Assembly (NCBI RefSeq): GCF_001571775.1
Contig: NZ_LRVM01000002.1
Span: 62,001 to 126,000 of the forward strand
From: Anaerotignum neopropionicum
GTDB taxonomy: Bacteria > Bacillota > Clostridia > Lachnospirales > Anaerotignaceae
Length of the DNA stretch: 64,000 nucleotides
Direction: 5' to 3'
In this document: piece after piece, positions 9,353 to 18,118 of the stretch
Position numbering within the stretch: the first letter of the stretch is position 1
Layout of the letters: each line of letters starts with the position of its first letter
Made by a program: the position numbers and the translations under genes
Notes under the pieces: generated by a model
Told to the model about the DNA's origin: nothing
The model's database searches: none
The model's input: the letters and a program-made list of their open reading frames with translations, nothing else

Positions 9353-9775
9353 TTAAGGTTGAATATCTTCACAATCCATTACGGGGATGCCTGCATCCTT
9401 CAGTGTTTTTGCAAAAAGCCCTTCCCCTTGCATCAAAGCACCTTGAAATGTTCCGTTGTATATTTGATTTACACCGCAGCTTGGGCTTCTGGATTGCAAA
9501 ATTGCCAAGTCTATCTTTTGTGCGTAAACTTGTTCCATAGCAAGAGCCACGCCCTTTTGAAATTCGGCAGTGACGTTTTTGCCGCTTTTTGTTGTGAAAA
9601 CCCCGTCAATCAGCTCTACGCATTCCCTTGGACAGCCTAAGCCACTAAGCATTTCCGGACAGCTGCTGATGACGATATGTCCTTGAATATAGTCAACAAC
9701 AGCTTGATTAAAATTGTTTCCGCCGTTATATTTGCAATTTTCTCCTAAAAGACAGGCACTGACTAAGATATTCAT
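9353..9775 (-). CDS. DUF523 family protein
   Basis: A cysteine-rich cytosolic protein of 140 aa that matches the DUF523 family by its opening MNILVSACLLGENCKYNGG and by SSCPEM, LGCPRECVEL and SRSPSCG. The conserved cysteines suggest metal or iron-sulfur binding; no reaction is established that I know of. The start chosen is the second ATG (9775), four residues into the ORF, because GGGGG lies just before it. It is convergent with the FMN-binding-like gene. Confidence 0.85.
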   Translation of the reverse strand: MNILVSACLLGENCKYNGGNNFNQAVVDYIQGHIVISSCPEMLSGLGCPRECVELIDGVFTTKSGKNVTAEFQKGVALAMEQVYAQKIDLAILQSRSPSCGVNQIYNGTFQGALMQGEGLFAKTLKDAGIPVMDCEDIQP

Positions 9776-10031
9776 AATAACCCCCAATTTTTAATTTTTT
9801 TTCTGTTTCATATTTTACCAGAGAAAAAAAGAGATGTTAATATGAAAATGAAAGTTTTTGCAAATAGCATTACAATATATTAGAGCAACAGAAACCATGT
9901 AAACAGATGGACATGCAAAGCATCCGCTAGAAATTGAGCTGTGGTAGGAAGTAACAATAAGGCCAACTCTACGGAGCGTTTATTTAAAAAACGATAGCTA
10001 TGCGCTACAATTATTTCGTGGAGGGAAGATT

Positions 10032-10247
10032 ATGCAAAACGATAAAGTGGGCAGTATCATCCGTAAAGCACGATTGGCACATAATATGACGCAAAAACAA
10101 CTTGCTGATAAAATGGATATTAGCGATAAAGCCATCTCAAAATGGGAGTGTGGGGCTGGCAAGCCGGATATATGTTTAATTTTAGAACTATCAAACGTTT
10201 TGGGCATTGATGTTCGAGAGTTATTAAAGGTATATGAAAAATCTTGA
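10032..10247 (+). CDS. Small XRE-family DNA-binding regulator
   Basis: A 71-aa protein consisting of little more than a Cro/C1 helix-turn-helix: IIRKARLAHNMTQKQLADKM, then the recognition helix ISDKAISKWECGAGKPD. GGAGGGAAGATT precedes the ATG. The motif ISDKAISKWE is typical of XRE proteins from Clostridia that have lost or never had an effector domain. It lies in a small group with a GIY-YIG-like gene. Target unknown. Confidence 0.9.
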   Translation: MQNDKVGSIIRKARLAHNMTQKQLADKMDISDKAISKWECGAGKPDICLILELSNVLGIDVRELLKVYEKS

Positions 10248-10310
10248 GTAACGCAACAAATGATATAACAACACCTATAGTTTTAGCAAGTCAAAATTGT
10301 ATTATTTTAG

Positions 10311-10664
10311 ATGGATGGTGAAAAATATATGGATAAGCTTTCAAAAAAAGCATTGAAGGAGCAATATAAAAACAGAACACTTATCGGAGGAGTATGCTGC
10401 ATTAAATGTCATGGCAGTAGTGATCTTTGGATTCGTGCAGCATCAGATATGCAAGGTTTGAAGAATCGCTTTCAATTTGCCGTATCAATTGATTTTTGCC
10501 CGGAACCATGCATGAGTGAAGCATGGAAACAGTTTGGGGCAGCTGCTTTTTCCTTTGAAGTACTAGAGGAAATAAAAAAGAAGGAAACGCAAACAGAGCG
10601 GGAATTTTCCGATGATGTAAATACCTTGTTGGAAATATGGACAGAAAAGTTAAAAAGTGAATAG
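10311..10664 (+). CDS. GIY-YIG-like small protein
   Basis: A 117-aa protein (111 aa if the ATG at 10329 is used; neither start has a strong ribosome-binding site). KEQYKNRTLIGGVCCIKC, then NRFQFAVSI, then SEAWKQFGAAAFSFEVLEEI follow the pattern of short Firmicutes GIY-YIG-related proteins. In these the GIY and YIG signatures are degenerate, so catalysis is uncertain. It follows the XRE regulator in the same direction. Its last codons overlap a possible further small ORF. Confidence 0.5.
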   Translation: MDGEKYMDKLSKKALKEQYKNRTLIGGVCCIKCHGSSDLWIRAASDMQGLKNRFQFAVSIDFCPEPCMSEAWKQFGAAAFSFEVLEEIKKKETQTEREFSDDVNTLLEIWTEKLKSE

Positions 10665-10824
10665 AGAAGAGAAAAAGGCTTTTACACAAAAAATTGAAGT
10701 AAGCAAATTTCATGATGATTTCCGGAAAATTACCCGGTTATTTCAAAAGAAAAGCGTGAGAGTTCCAACGCTCAACGATTTAGCGGAAAAATTGAAGCAA
10801 ATTACAATTAACCTGCTACAATAA
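10657..10824 (+). CDS. Possible small protein, 55 aa
   Basis: A GTG at 10657 overlaps the stop of the preceding gene (AGTGAATAG). It opens a 55-codon frame ending at 10824 with plausible composition: VNREEKKAFTQKIEVSKF and later RVPTLNDLAEKLKQITINLL. The overlap would allow coupled translation. It could instead be the remnant of a longer gene cut by the neighbouring insertion sequence. No family recognised. Confidence 0.35.
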   Translation: MNREEKKAFTQKIEVSKFHDDFRKITRLFQKKSVRVPTLNDLAEKLKQITINLLQ

Positions 10825-10826
10825 AG

Positions 10827-10856
10827 TTGTAACACCTCGGTATAGTTTGATATAAT
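10827..10856 (+). promoter_or_regulatory. Promoter of IS remnant
   Basis: TTGTAA and TATAAT with an 18-bp spacer lie just upstream of the IS3 orfA remnant. They probably belong to the left end of the insertion sequence. Confidence 0.5.
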
Positions 10857-10881
10857 AAAACGAATACAGGGAGATGTGCTA

Positions 10882-11118
10882 ATGTCAAGTAATCATTATG
10901 AGACTAAGCGCAAAGAAAAAGCACTCCGCCTCAATCTGGAAGAGGGTTGGACGAAGAAAAGCCTTGCCCAAGAATATTACCTAGGAAAAGGTACCATTAA
11001 CTGTTGGTTAAACAGCGCCGGTAAGGATGTCAGCCGAATCCCAAAATTTAAGAAGAAAACCATTTCTAAGAAGAAATCATATGCCCTCGAAAAGAACTTG
11101 CGTAGGCACAACATATAG
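10882..11118 (+). pseudogene. IS3-family transposase OrfA remnant
   Basis: The N-terminal 45 residues read like an IS3 OrfA helix-turn-helix: SSNHYETKRKEKALRL, then WTKKSLAQEYYLGKGTINCW. After that the sequence loses the leucine-zipper region and runs into low-similarity basic residues (KKKTISKKK), and no OrfB is present. A GGGAG ribosome-binding site precedes the ATG at 10882. The element is therefore truncated and inactive. The following 200 bp may hold scrambled remains but nothing I can name. Confidence 0.65.
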
Positions 11119-11485
11119 GCATTACGCAGCACTGCATAAGCAAATTTTATACTGTAGTATTACAATTTTAAAAGAGTGCAAATTTGAGTGGCACCAACCA
11201 AGATTAGCAGATGAAGATAGAAACCTAGGTTTTTTGCTGTTAAAGGAATCGCAAAGGTTTTTAGAGAATACATGGAAAACAAGCGGATTTCCGACAAAGG
11301 CTTTTTTGGTTACTAATGCATAGTTAAACAGAATTTTGGTGTTTTATGGCATGGGGTTATAAACTCTATGTCTTTTTATTTTGAATATATAGTTACTTTC
11401 TTTCAAATAATAGCATGGTGTTAATAAAATTAAACTTTATTATAAAAAACCAACATTAAAAATTATGAAAGGAAGGTGATGCCAA

Positions 11486-13447
11486 ATGCATAAATTAAGT
11501 AAGGCCAATCGATTAATCCATGAAAAATCTCCCTACCTTCTACAGCATGCTCATAATCCGGTAGAGTGGTTTCCTTGGGGTGAAGAAGCTTTTGAAAAGG
11601 CAAAAGTAGAGAATAAACCGATTTTTTTGAGTATTGGATACAGTACTTGCCACTGGTGTCATGTTATGGCACACGAGAGCTTTGAGGATGAAAAAGTTGC
11701 GGAACTTCTCAATCAAAATTACATTTCCATAAAGGTGGATAAAGAGGAGCGCCCGGATATTGACAGCATATATATGTCGGTTTGCCAGGCGTTTACGGGA
11801 AACGGGGGATGGCCTACCAGTATTTTTATGACATGGGAGCAAAAGCCTTTTTTTGCCGGCACCTATTTTCCCAAGGAAAACGGCTATGGCATCATTGGTT
11901 TTAAAAAACTGCTGTCTACAATTCACGAAAAATGGGAAACAGATCGGGAAGAATTGGTGCAATCGGCAGAGAAGATTGTGGAAACCTTCGGAAAAGAAAA
12001 CGTAACCAAGGACAAAGCCGAGGACACTTTGATTGATTCTGCTTTGGAACAGTATCGACAAAGCTACGATGAAGAATATGGAGGCTTTGGCATTGCACCC
12101 AAATTTCCCGCACCCCATAATCTACTATTTTTGTTGCAGCAATATGAAAAAAGAGGCGATAAAAATTCCTTGAGCATGGTGGAAAATACACTTTTGCAGC
12201 TATACAAAGGGGGGATATTTGATCATATAGGATATGGATTTAGTCGATATTCCACAGATCGCCGCTTTCTGGTTCCCCATTTCGAAAAAATGCTTTATGA
12301 TAATGCACTGCTGATACTTGCGTATTGCAAAACCTATTGGCTTACACAAAATTCATTCTATCTTCTGGTGGCAGAAAAAACAGCAAAGTATATTCTTCGT
12401 GAGATGACATCGGAAGATGGAGGCTTTTACAGTGCCCAGGATGCGGACAGCGATGGCGAGGAGGGAAAGTATTATGTGCTTGAGCCCGCAGAATTGATTG
12501 GAATTTTGGGAGAAGAAGTTGGGGAAGCATTTAATAGATATTATGATATTACGCCTAAGGGGAATTTTATGGGTAAAAATATCCCCAATCTTTTGGAAAA
12601 TCCCCATATTTCAGATGGATTTTTGCAGGAACTGCCGAAGGTTTACGAGTACCGCAAGCAAAGAACGAAGCTTCATTTGGATGATAAAATACTGACTTCG
12701 TGGAATTCCCTGATGATTGCTGCTTTGTGCTGGCTATATCGTGTCAGCAAAAACAATGTATACCTAAATGCAGCAAAAAAAGCACAGCAGTTTATTGAGG
12801 AACGATTGTACCAAAATGGAACGCTGTTTGTAAGTTTTCGTGATGGGAAAAGCAAACAAAAGGGATTCTTGGACGATTACGCAAACAACATCTTTGGGTT
12901 GCTTGCGCTTTACGATGCAACCCTTGAAAATAGTTATGTGGACAAGGCAAAACAATTGTTAAGTAAGGCAACCACTGATTTTTTTGATGAAAAAAATGGG
13001 GGCTTTTATCTTTATGGCAAGAATGACGAAAAGCTTATTATGCGTCCAAAGGAAAGCTATGACGGCGCCATTCCAAGTGGTAACTCCGTAATGGCATACA
13101 ATCTTGTAAGGCTTGCTCAGCTTTTTCCAGAGGAAGGATTTGATATAAACCTCAAACGCCAGTTGGATTTTTTGTACGGAGAGGCAAAGCAGTATCCTTC
13201 CGGATTTGCAATGTATTTGATTGCGCTATCCAACTATTTTGAGCCTTCGCAAATGATTACAGTTGTGCCTGAAAATAAGGAAGATGCGCAGAACCTTCCT
13301 TTTATAACTTCAACGGGCAGCGTGGTTAAAGTATTAGATGGGCCTACCGAAGCGTATCCCTTGGTGAATAATAAAACAACCTATTATATTTGCCAAAAAT
13401 ACAGTTGCTTGCCGCCTGTAAATGAATTGAGTACTTCTATGAAATAA
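11486..13447 (+). CDS. YyaL/DUF255 thioredoxin-domain protein (N-acylglucosamine 2-epimerase-like fold)
   Basis: 653 aa, the usual length of the YyaL/SSP411 (spermatogenesis-associated protein 20) family. The N-terminal thioredoxin-like domain (about 1-170) shows [14 protein letters not shown], the CxxC-type [16 protein letters not shown], and [11 protein letters not shown]. The rest is an alpha/alpha barrel with [30 protein letters not shown] and [12 protein letters not shown]. It is cytosolic. The exact reaction is not established in bacteria. It starts behind GGAAGGTGATGCCAA. Monocistronic, followed by a hairpin repeat. Confidence 0.9.
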   Translation: MHKLSKANRLIHEKSPYLLQHAHNPVEWFPWGEEAFEKAKVENKPIFLSIGYSTCHWCHVMAHESFEDEKVAELLNQNYISIKVDKEERPDIDSIYMSVCQAFTGNGGWPTSIFMTWEQKPFFAGTYFPKENGYGIIGFKKLLSTIHEKWETDREELVQSAEKIVETFGKENVTKDKAEDTLIDSALEQYRQSYDEEYGGFGIAPKFPAPHNLLFLLQQYEKRGDKNSLSMVENTLLQLYKGGIFDHIGYGFSRYSTDRRFLVPHFEKMLYDNALLILAYCKTYWLTQNSFYLLVAEKTAKYILREMTSEDGGFYSAQDADSDGEEGKYYVLEPAELIGILGEEVGEAFNRYYDITPKGNFMGKNIPNLLENPHISDGFLQELPKVYEYRKQRTKLHLDDKILTSWNSLMIAALCWLYRVSKNNVYLNAAKKAQQFIEERLYQNGTLFVSFRDGKSKQKGFLDDYANNIFGLLALYDATLENSYVDKAKQLLSKATTDFFDEKNGGFYLYGKNDEKLIMRPKESYDGAIPSGNSVMAYNLVRLAQLFPEEGFDINLKRQLDFLYGEAKQYPSGFAMYLIALSNYFEPSQMITVVPENKEDAQNLPFITSTGSVVKVLDGPTEAYPLVNNKTTYYICQKYSCLPPVNELSTSMK

Positions 13448-13496
13448 CAAAAGCTACAAAAAGCTTTTATGAAACCTTAATTATATATTACGTTTT

Positions 13497-13648
13497 AACC
13501 CCATATTCATGGGGTTTGTAATGGGTCAAGGGTGAAACCCTTGTGGGTGTTTGAGGGCAAAGCCCTCAAGGTTTTGACTGCAAAGCCCTCAAGGTTTTGA
13601 CTGCAAAGCCCTCAAGGTTCTGACTGCAAAGCCCTCAAGGTTTTGACT
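13497..13648. repeat. Three-hairpin repeat element, copy 1, with 23-bp tandem extension
   Basis: Three perfect inverted repeats lie in a row: AACCCCATATTCATGGGGTT (13497-13516), CAAGGGTGAAACCCTTG (13527-13543) and TTGAGGGCAAAGCCCTCAA (13551-13569). From 13557 the unit GCAAAGCCCTCAAGGTTTTGACT is repeated four times at 23-bp spacing. A matching element lies at 18119. Both sit between convergent genes. This looks like a dispersed, structured repeat family of this genome. Confidence 0.9.
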
Positions 13649-13745
13649 TTATTGACACGCTGAGTCCAAGGGATAATCCTTGTGGGCTTGAAGGAAAAAT
13701 ATTGCAAAGATTAGAGGTGCCATTTTTTGACACCTCTACATGATT

Positions 13746-14534
13746 TCATAAAGACGAAGGAATTTGAATTTCGCCCTTTAAATATAAGACCGCACTTCCT
13801 TCAATGCTCACTGTATTTTCATCTACCTCACAAAGCAGCTGTGCTGTTCTTTGTGAAAGCTGCAGGGCGGATAACTTGGTTTTTTTCAACCGAGAAGCCC
13901 AAAAAGAGGCGAGGATACAGTTGGAAGAACCTGTTGCCATATCTTCGTTAACGCCTAGCTTTGGGAAGAAACAGCGAGAAACGAAGTCGGTATCAGTTCC
14001 TTTTGCAGTAACAATTACGCCAAGCCCTTGAGAAAGCTGTTCCATTTTGGGAAAATTGGGCTGAATGCTTTGTACTTCTTTTGGCGAATCCAATAGGAAA
14101 AATAAATCACGGGAAACATAGCTTTCCTTTGGATGGACACCTAAAATATCCTCAATTTCTTCTGTTCCATGCCAAGGGGCATAAGAAAAGGCAGGAGTAA
14201 AAATTTTGTATTTATTTCCATTACATAAAACCCTTAGGTCGCCACCTTTTGTTTCAAAATGGATGGAGTGTGCAGCCTGTTGCAAAAAATGATGGATGAC
14301 GAAGGAGGCTGCCAAAGTGGCATGAATACAATAAGGAACCTCTTTTGTTGGCGTAAAAAAACGAAGAGAATAAGCGGCATTTATTTTTTGGACAAAGGCT
14401 GTTTCAGAATATCTATTTTCCTTGGCGATTTTTTGCATAACTGCATCTGTCAAATTATTTTTTGCAATACAGACACCTGTTGGATTTCCCGCAAAGAGAG
14501 TATCTGTGAAAGTATCGACGATGTAGTAGTCCAT
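13746..14534 (-). CDS. PhzF-family isomerase/epimerase-like protein
   Basis: 262 aa starting at the ATG at 14534 (AAAGGAG upstream): MDYYIVDTFTDTLFAGNPTG is the classic PhzF opening. The family glutamate sits in NRYSETAFV, and the second-lobe signature appears as GVNEDMATGSSN. PhzF-like enzymes are dimers of two diaminopimelate-epimerase-like lobes. Most members outside phenazine operons have no known substrate. Here the gene lies 14 bp downstream of thiW in one operon, so the riboswitch-like leader probably controls it too. A link to thiamine-related chemistry is an inference from context only. Confidence 0.85.
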   Translation of the reverse strand: MDYYIVDTFTDTLFAGNPTGVCIAKNNLTDAVMQKIAKENRYSETAFVQKINAAYSLRFFTPTKEVPYCIHATLAASFVIHHFLQQAAHSIHFETKGGDLRVLCNGNKYKIFTPAFSYAPWHGTEEIEDILGVHPKESYVSRDLFFLLDSPKEVQSIQPNFPKMEQLSQGLGVIVTAKGTDTDFVSRCFFPKLGVNEDMATGSSNCILASFWASRLKKTKLSALQLSQRTAQLLCEVDENTVSIEGSAVLYLKGEIQIPSSL

Positions 14535-14548
14535 TATGAAAACTCCTT

Positions 14549-15064
14549 TTAGATTTTTGTACCAAGGGAATTCTGAATTTTTTGGAGCATACCATTTTTC
14601 TTTAATGTTATTAAAAATAAGTATGCCACACTGCCGCCCATTAAGGTTGCGGTTAAAAACATGGGTGTGTAAAAAAATAATGTTAAGGAACCCTTTCCTA
14701 CTAAAAATTTCATAATTGGATAGGAAACAATGGAGCCGATGATACCCGTACCAATGACTTCCCCAATTACGGCAAGCAAAAGGCTTCCTTTGGAAGCGCG
14801 GTACAAAAGACCGGATAGGGTGGCACCGAACACGGCTCCTGTCAAAGCCAGGGGAGGAATGCCCAAAAAGAGCATACGAATGATGCCGATGAGTGTGGCG
14901 TTTAAAAGGGCGTACCAAGGACCCATAAAGACTGCACAAACGATATTAATCAAGTGTGCTGTTGGACACATCCCCTCGATGCGCAAAAGGGGTGAAATGA
15001 CAACGCCGATTGCTACCATCATGGAAAGCAAAACGAGTTTTAATGTGCTGCTGCTTGTTTTCAT
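14549..15064 (-). CDS. thiW: ThiW-type ECF transporter S component (thiazole/thiamine precursor uptake)
   Basis: 171 aa starting at the ATG at 15064 behind AAAGGAG. About five membrane helices, with SMMVAIGVVISPLLRIEGM, the CPTAHLINIVCAVFMGPWY signature, LLFLGIPPLALTGAVFGA-like central helix and AVIGEVIGTGIIGSIVSYP. These match ThiW, the substrate-binding S component proposed to import the thiazole moiety of thiamine together with the shared EcfAAT energy module. The leader carries a terminator and a riboswitch-like fold, consistent with control by a thiamine-pathway ligand. phzF-like follows in the operon. Confidence 0.85.
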   Translation of the reverse strand: MKTSSSTLKLVLLSMMVAIGVVISPLLRIEGMCPTAHLINIVCAVFMGPWYALLNATLIGIIRMLFLGIPPLALTGAVFGATLSGLLYRASKGSLLLAVIGEVIGTGIIGSIVSYPIMKFLVGKGSLTLFFYTPMFLTATLMGGSVAYLFLITLKKNGMLQKIQNSLGTKI

Positions 15065-15091
15065 TTTATTGACTCCTTTCAAAATGCAAAT

Positions 15092-15126
15092 AAAAAACCC
15101 ATGAGAAACTCAGGTTATCTCATGGG
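15092..15126 (-). terminator. Leader terminator of thiW operon
   Basis: On the minus strand CCCATGAGA and TCTCATGGG form a 9-bp stem followed by TTTTTT, about 30 nt before the thiW start. Its place between the aptamer-like fold and the start codon is that of a riboswitch expression platform. Confidence 0.85.
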
Positions 15127-15145
15127 TGCAGAAAATTCGTATGAA

Positions 15146-15237
15146 AAATAGCGCTCCCATGGGAAAACCTTAAATTTAAAGGCGGTCGAAACTCAAAAGT
15201 TCCCTCTCAACCGGAAACACCGGCTCCCTCGCTATTT
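15146..15237 (-). promoter_or_regulatory. TPP-riboswitch-like leader with divergent 3' half
   Basis: Read on the minus strand, AAATAGCG and CGCTATTT close a roughly 92-nt domain with an 8-bp P1. Inside, GAGGGAGCC, a CCGG-closed hairpin, GGTTGAGAGG and TTTCGACC follow the TPP aptamer's pyrimidine-sensing arm (consensus GGCTGAGA). The pyrophosphate-sensing arm normally reads CCTGATCTGG, then GCCAGCGTAGGGA. Here it is replaced by a CCTTTAAATTTAAGG hairpin and TCCCATGGGA. The position before thiW and the terminator support a regulatory role. Ligand identity is uncertain. Confidence 0.6.
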
Positions 15238-16041
15238 GATTGTTTTGTAAAAGGTCTAGGACGCTCCTCCTCTACCTTTGGGAATAAAGAACATAAAAAG
15301 ACAAAACCAAAAGCTGCCGCTGAAGAGCCCGTGAAATTATCTGCAGTGGCATACCAAATTAGGCTTTGGGGATAAAACTATCGTTTCCCCCTGTTCACAT
15401 GTTCCTCATATGTACTTTATTCATAAAAATGGCTTGCGTTTTGATAGCAATCCATCCGTTCAAATATAGCATTTTGGGAAAAAGTTGTCAATAATTAAAT
15501 ATAAAGCAATTGCAAAGGAAAAGCATATTGAAAATTGCACTTACCAATAGAATATTAAAATAAATTACACCACTTTTTGCTTTTTAAAAGCAGTGTGATT
15601 TTAGATTAAAAGGAAAAAGATATAAAATATTTTGATGGCTAAGGCTTTCACAATACCGTCATTCTTTAAAAACATTGAGAACGTACCTGTTGAAAAGTTT
15701 GGAACTTATTAAAATAAATGGTTGCAATAGGATAAAAGGATGGATTATTTTTCATTTGAATTTAAAAAAATTATAATTTAATAAATATTTAAAATTGTGC
15801 AATTGATGTACGGTGTATACAAAATAATTACATTTTTTGATAAATTGAAATATAAAAGTCCTTGAAGGAAAATAATTATTCAAAAAAATACTTAAAAAAC
15901 AAAAAAAACGAATAAGAATTGTCTAATTCCTATAAAGCAAAAAAAATAAAAATGTTTTATTGTCGATAAAAATCAGTTCATCATGCACAAAAATATATGT
16001 TGATTTTTATAGAATTCAAACAAAAATATTTAAAATCGCTA
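15238..16041. other. Long intergenic stretch with one folded segment, otherwise AT-rich
   Basis: No gene seen. Minus-strand 15257-15286 folds as AAAGGT/ACCTTT with an inner AGGA/TCCT. Between about 15310 and 15410 three more inverted repeats occur: GCCGCTG/CAGTGGC, CCAAA/TTTGG and GGGGA/TCCCC. This suggests a structured RNA or an extended thiW leader. From about 15460 to 16040 the sequence is very A/T-rich, has no long ORF and shows nothing else I can name. Confidence 0.4.
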
Positions 16042-16120
16042 TTGACAATATTTTTTTTTGATGTTAAACTGCCTTAAGTAAAGCAAAGGGGCTGAGGGAT
16101 AATCTTTCAGCGCCTTTTTT
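16042..16120 (+). promoter_or_regulatory. Promoter and attenuator-like hairpin of the ammonium transporter gene
   Basis: TTGACA (16042-16047) and TAAACT (16065-16070) with a 17-bp spacer form a likely promoter. Just downstream AAAGGGGCTGA (16085-16095) and TCAGCGCCTTT (16107-16117) form a stem with one mismatch followed by T6. That is an intrinsic terminator inside the 5' leader, 29 nt before the start codon. Such a layout implies antitermination control, for example by an ANTAR protein or nitrogen-status factor; the factor is not visible. Confidence 0.65.
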
Positions 16121-16148
16121 AATGAAAACATTTAAGGAGGTTGTGTGT

Positions 16149-17894
16149 ATGAATGCTTTAGAATTGTTTGAGCAAGCGTCGTCTGATTTATTTGGCATTT
16201 GGTTTCTGATGGGCGCAGTATTGGTATTTTTTATGCAAGCTGGGTTTGCGATGGTAGAAACGGGGTTTACCAGAGCAAAAAATGCCGGAAACATTATTAT
16301 GAAAAATCTCATGGATTTTTGCATTGGTACTGTGGTGTTTTTGATACTTGGATTTAATCTCATGATGGCCGAGGATACATTATTTGGATTTATTGGTATT
16401 CCTAATCTCAATCTTTTTAATGATTTTGCAAATTTTCCTTGGTCCTCCTTTATTTTCAACTTGGTTTTCTGTGCTACTGCAGCCACAATTGTTTCTGGAG
16501 CAATGGCAGAAAGAACAAAGTTCAATGCATACTTAATTTACAGTGCGGTTATAAGCTGTCTGATCTATCCGATTGAAGCAGGTTGGGTATGGAACGGCAG
16601 CGGCTGGTTATTCCAGATGGGCTTTGTTGATTTTGCAGGTTCTGCTGCCATTCATATGGTGGGCGGTGTTTCAGCACTTATTGGTGCAAAATTGTTAGGA
16701 CCCCGTATTGGAAAGTATGTTAAGGATAAAGATGGGAAAACTGTTGTACGGGCAATTCCCGGACATTCTTTAACATTAGGGGCATTAGGTGTATTTATTT
16801 TATGGTTTGGTTGGTACGGCTTTAACGGTGCTGCCGCTACAGAAGTTGGGCAGCTGGCTCAGATTTTTAGCACTACAACAATTGCAGCAGGCTTTGCTAC
16901 TGTGACTACCATGATTTTTACTTGGCTTAAAAACGGAAAGCCGGATGTTTCTATGACATTAAATGGCTCCCTGGCAGGTTTGGTAGCAATTACAGCGCCT
17001 TGTGCAAACGTTGATGCTTTAGGCGCAATCATAATTGGTATTGTTGCTGGATTTTTAGTTGTTTTGGCTGTTGAATTTTTAGATATGAAATTACATATTG
17101 ACGATCCTGTTGGTGCCGTTGCAGTACATGGAGTAAATGGTATTTGGGGCACTTTAGCCGTTGGGTTGTTTAATATTTATGAGGGCGATGGCATTACGAA
17201 AGGCTTGTTCTATGGCGGCGGTGCCCATCAGCTTATTACGCAGCTTATTGGCGTTGTATCCATTGCGGCATGGACTGCTGTAACTATGTATATTGTGTTT
17301 TCGTTAATTAAGAAAACAAATGGACTTAGAGTATCTCCTGCTGAAGAAATTGAGGGCCTTGATGTAAGTGAGCATGGTCTTGCAAGTAGCTACGCAGATT
17401 TTATGCCTGTTACAAATTCCTATGGTGGATTGGTTGGCAGTGCAGCTACGAATGAGTTGGTAGAAGAAAAGCTTTCTGTACCTGTGGATGCAGCGGTTCC
17501 TGTTCAGTATAATTATACCGAAAGCGAAAATCCCGGCGCAAAAATTACAAAGGTTACAATTATTACACGCCAGAGCAAGTTTGAGGATCTTAAGAGAGCA
17601 ATGAATGAAATTGAAGTAACGGGTATGACAGTAATTCACGTTGTTGGCTGCGGCTTACAAAAAGGCAGCAACCAGTTCTATCGTGGTGTTCCTGTTGAAA
17701 TTAACCTCTTGCCTAAGATTCAGGTTGAAATTGTTGTAACAAAGGTTCCTGTTGAAAAGGTTGTTGAAGCAGCGAAGAAAGCCCTTTATACAGGTAATAT
17801 CGGCGATGGTAAGATTTTTATCTACAATGTTGAGGATGTTATCAAAATCAGAACTGGTGAAACCGGCTATGATGCAATGCAAGGTGAAGAATAA
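16149..17894 (+). CDS. Ammonium transporter fused to a C-terminal PII signalling domain
   Basis: 581 aa starting at the ATG at 16149 behind AAGGAGG. Residues 1-420 are a full Amt channel: ERTKFNAYLIYSAVISCLIY, the pore histidines in AIHMVGGVSAL and AVHGVNGIWGTL. After a linker, residues from about 465 onward are a PII protein: KITKVTIITRQSKFEDLKRA, the T-loop GCGLQKGSNQFYRGVP with the tyrosine that GlnB-type proteins modify, and GDGKIFIYNVEDVIKIRTGE. In most bacteria GlnK is a separate protein that plugs AmtB when nitrogen is plentiful. Here gate and channel are one chain. No separate glnK lies nearby. Confidence 0.95.
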   Translation: MNALELFEQASSDLFGIWFLMGAVLVFFMQAGFAMVETGFTRAKNAGNIIMKNLMDFCIGTVVFLILGFNLMMAEDTLFGFIGIPNLNLFNDFANFPWSSFIFNLVFCATAATIVSGAMAERTKFNAYLIYSAVISCLIYPIEAGWVWNGSGWLFQMGFVDFAGSAAIHMVGGVSALIGAKLLGPRIGKYVKDKDGKTVVRAIPGHSLTLGALGVFILWFGWYGFNGAAATEVGQLAQIFSTTTIAAGFATVTTMIFTWLKNGKPDVSMTLNGSLAGLVAITAPCANVDALGAIIIGIVAGFLVVLAVEFLDMKLHIDDPVGAVAVHGVNGIWGTLAVGLFNIYEGDGITKGLFYGGGAHQLITQLIGVVSIAAWTAVTMYIVFSLIKKTNGLRVSPAEEIEGLDVSEHGLASSYADFMPVTNSYGGLVGSAATNELVEEKLSVPVDAAVPVQYNYTESENPGAKITKVTIITRQSKFEDLKRAMNEIEVTGMTVIHVVGCGLQKGSNQFYRGVPVEINLLPKIQVEIVVTKVPVEKVVEAAKKALYTGNIGDGKIFIYNVEDVIKIRTGETGYDAMQGEE

Positions 17895-17947
17895 GCATTC
17901 AACGGCTGAGAGGCCTTTGAAGATATAATTCCCAAATGAATAATTTA

Positions 17948-17991
17948 ACAAGAGAAATACCATCAGCGCTAGCTGATGGTATTTCTCTTGT
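17948..17991 (+). terminator. Long perfect hairpin after the ammonium transporter gene
   Basis: A 20-bp perfect inverted repeat (17948-17967 and 17972-17991) with a GCTA loop, beginning ACAAGAGAAATACC. It has only a weak T-run, so it may act as a transcript-stabilising end as well as a terminator. Confidence 0.75.
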
Positions 17992-18118
17992 ATTTGCAAA
18001 AAAATGCTGGCAATGCCTTCCCCTCTATGCATCCGAGAGAGAAAGAGATTTTTTTGATCCCACTGATGACCTAAACCCCTTTGCTTTTTGAAAAAAAGCA
18101 AGACCAAAAACTTTTATA

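Noticed and set aside
11027-11323. 98-aa ORF after the IS3 orfA remnant
   Set aside because: No ribosome-binding site and no recognisable family; probably scrambled remains of the insertion.
13557-13648. Tandem 23-bp repeats as a CRISPR array
   Set aside because: The units abut with no unique spacers, and no cas1/cas2 is present.
15146-15460. T-box, lysine, cobalamin, SAM or FMN riboswitch
   Set aside because: Their invariant boxes (for example AGGGTGG of T-boxes) are missing on both strands; only the TPP-like arm is recognisable.
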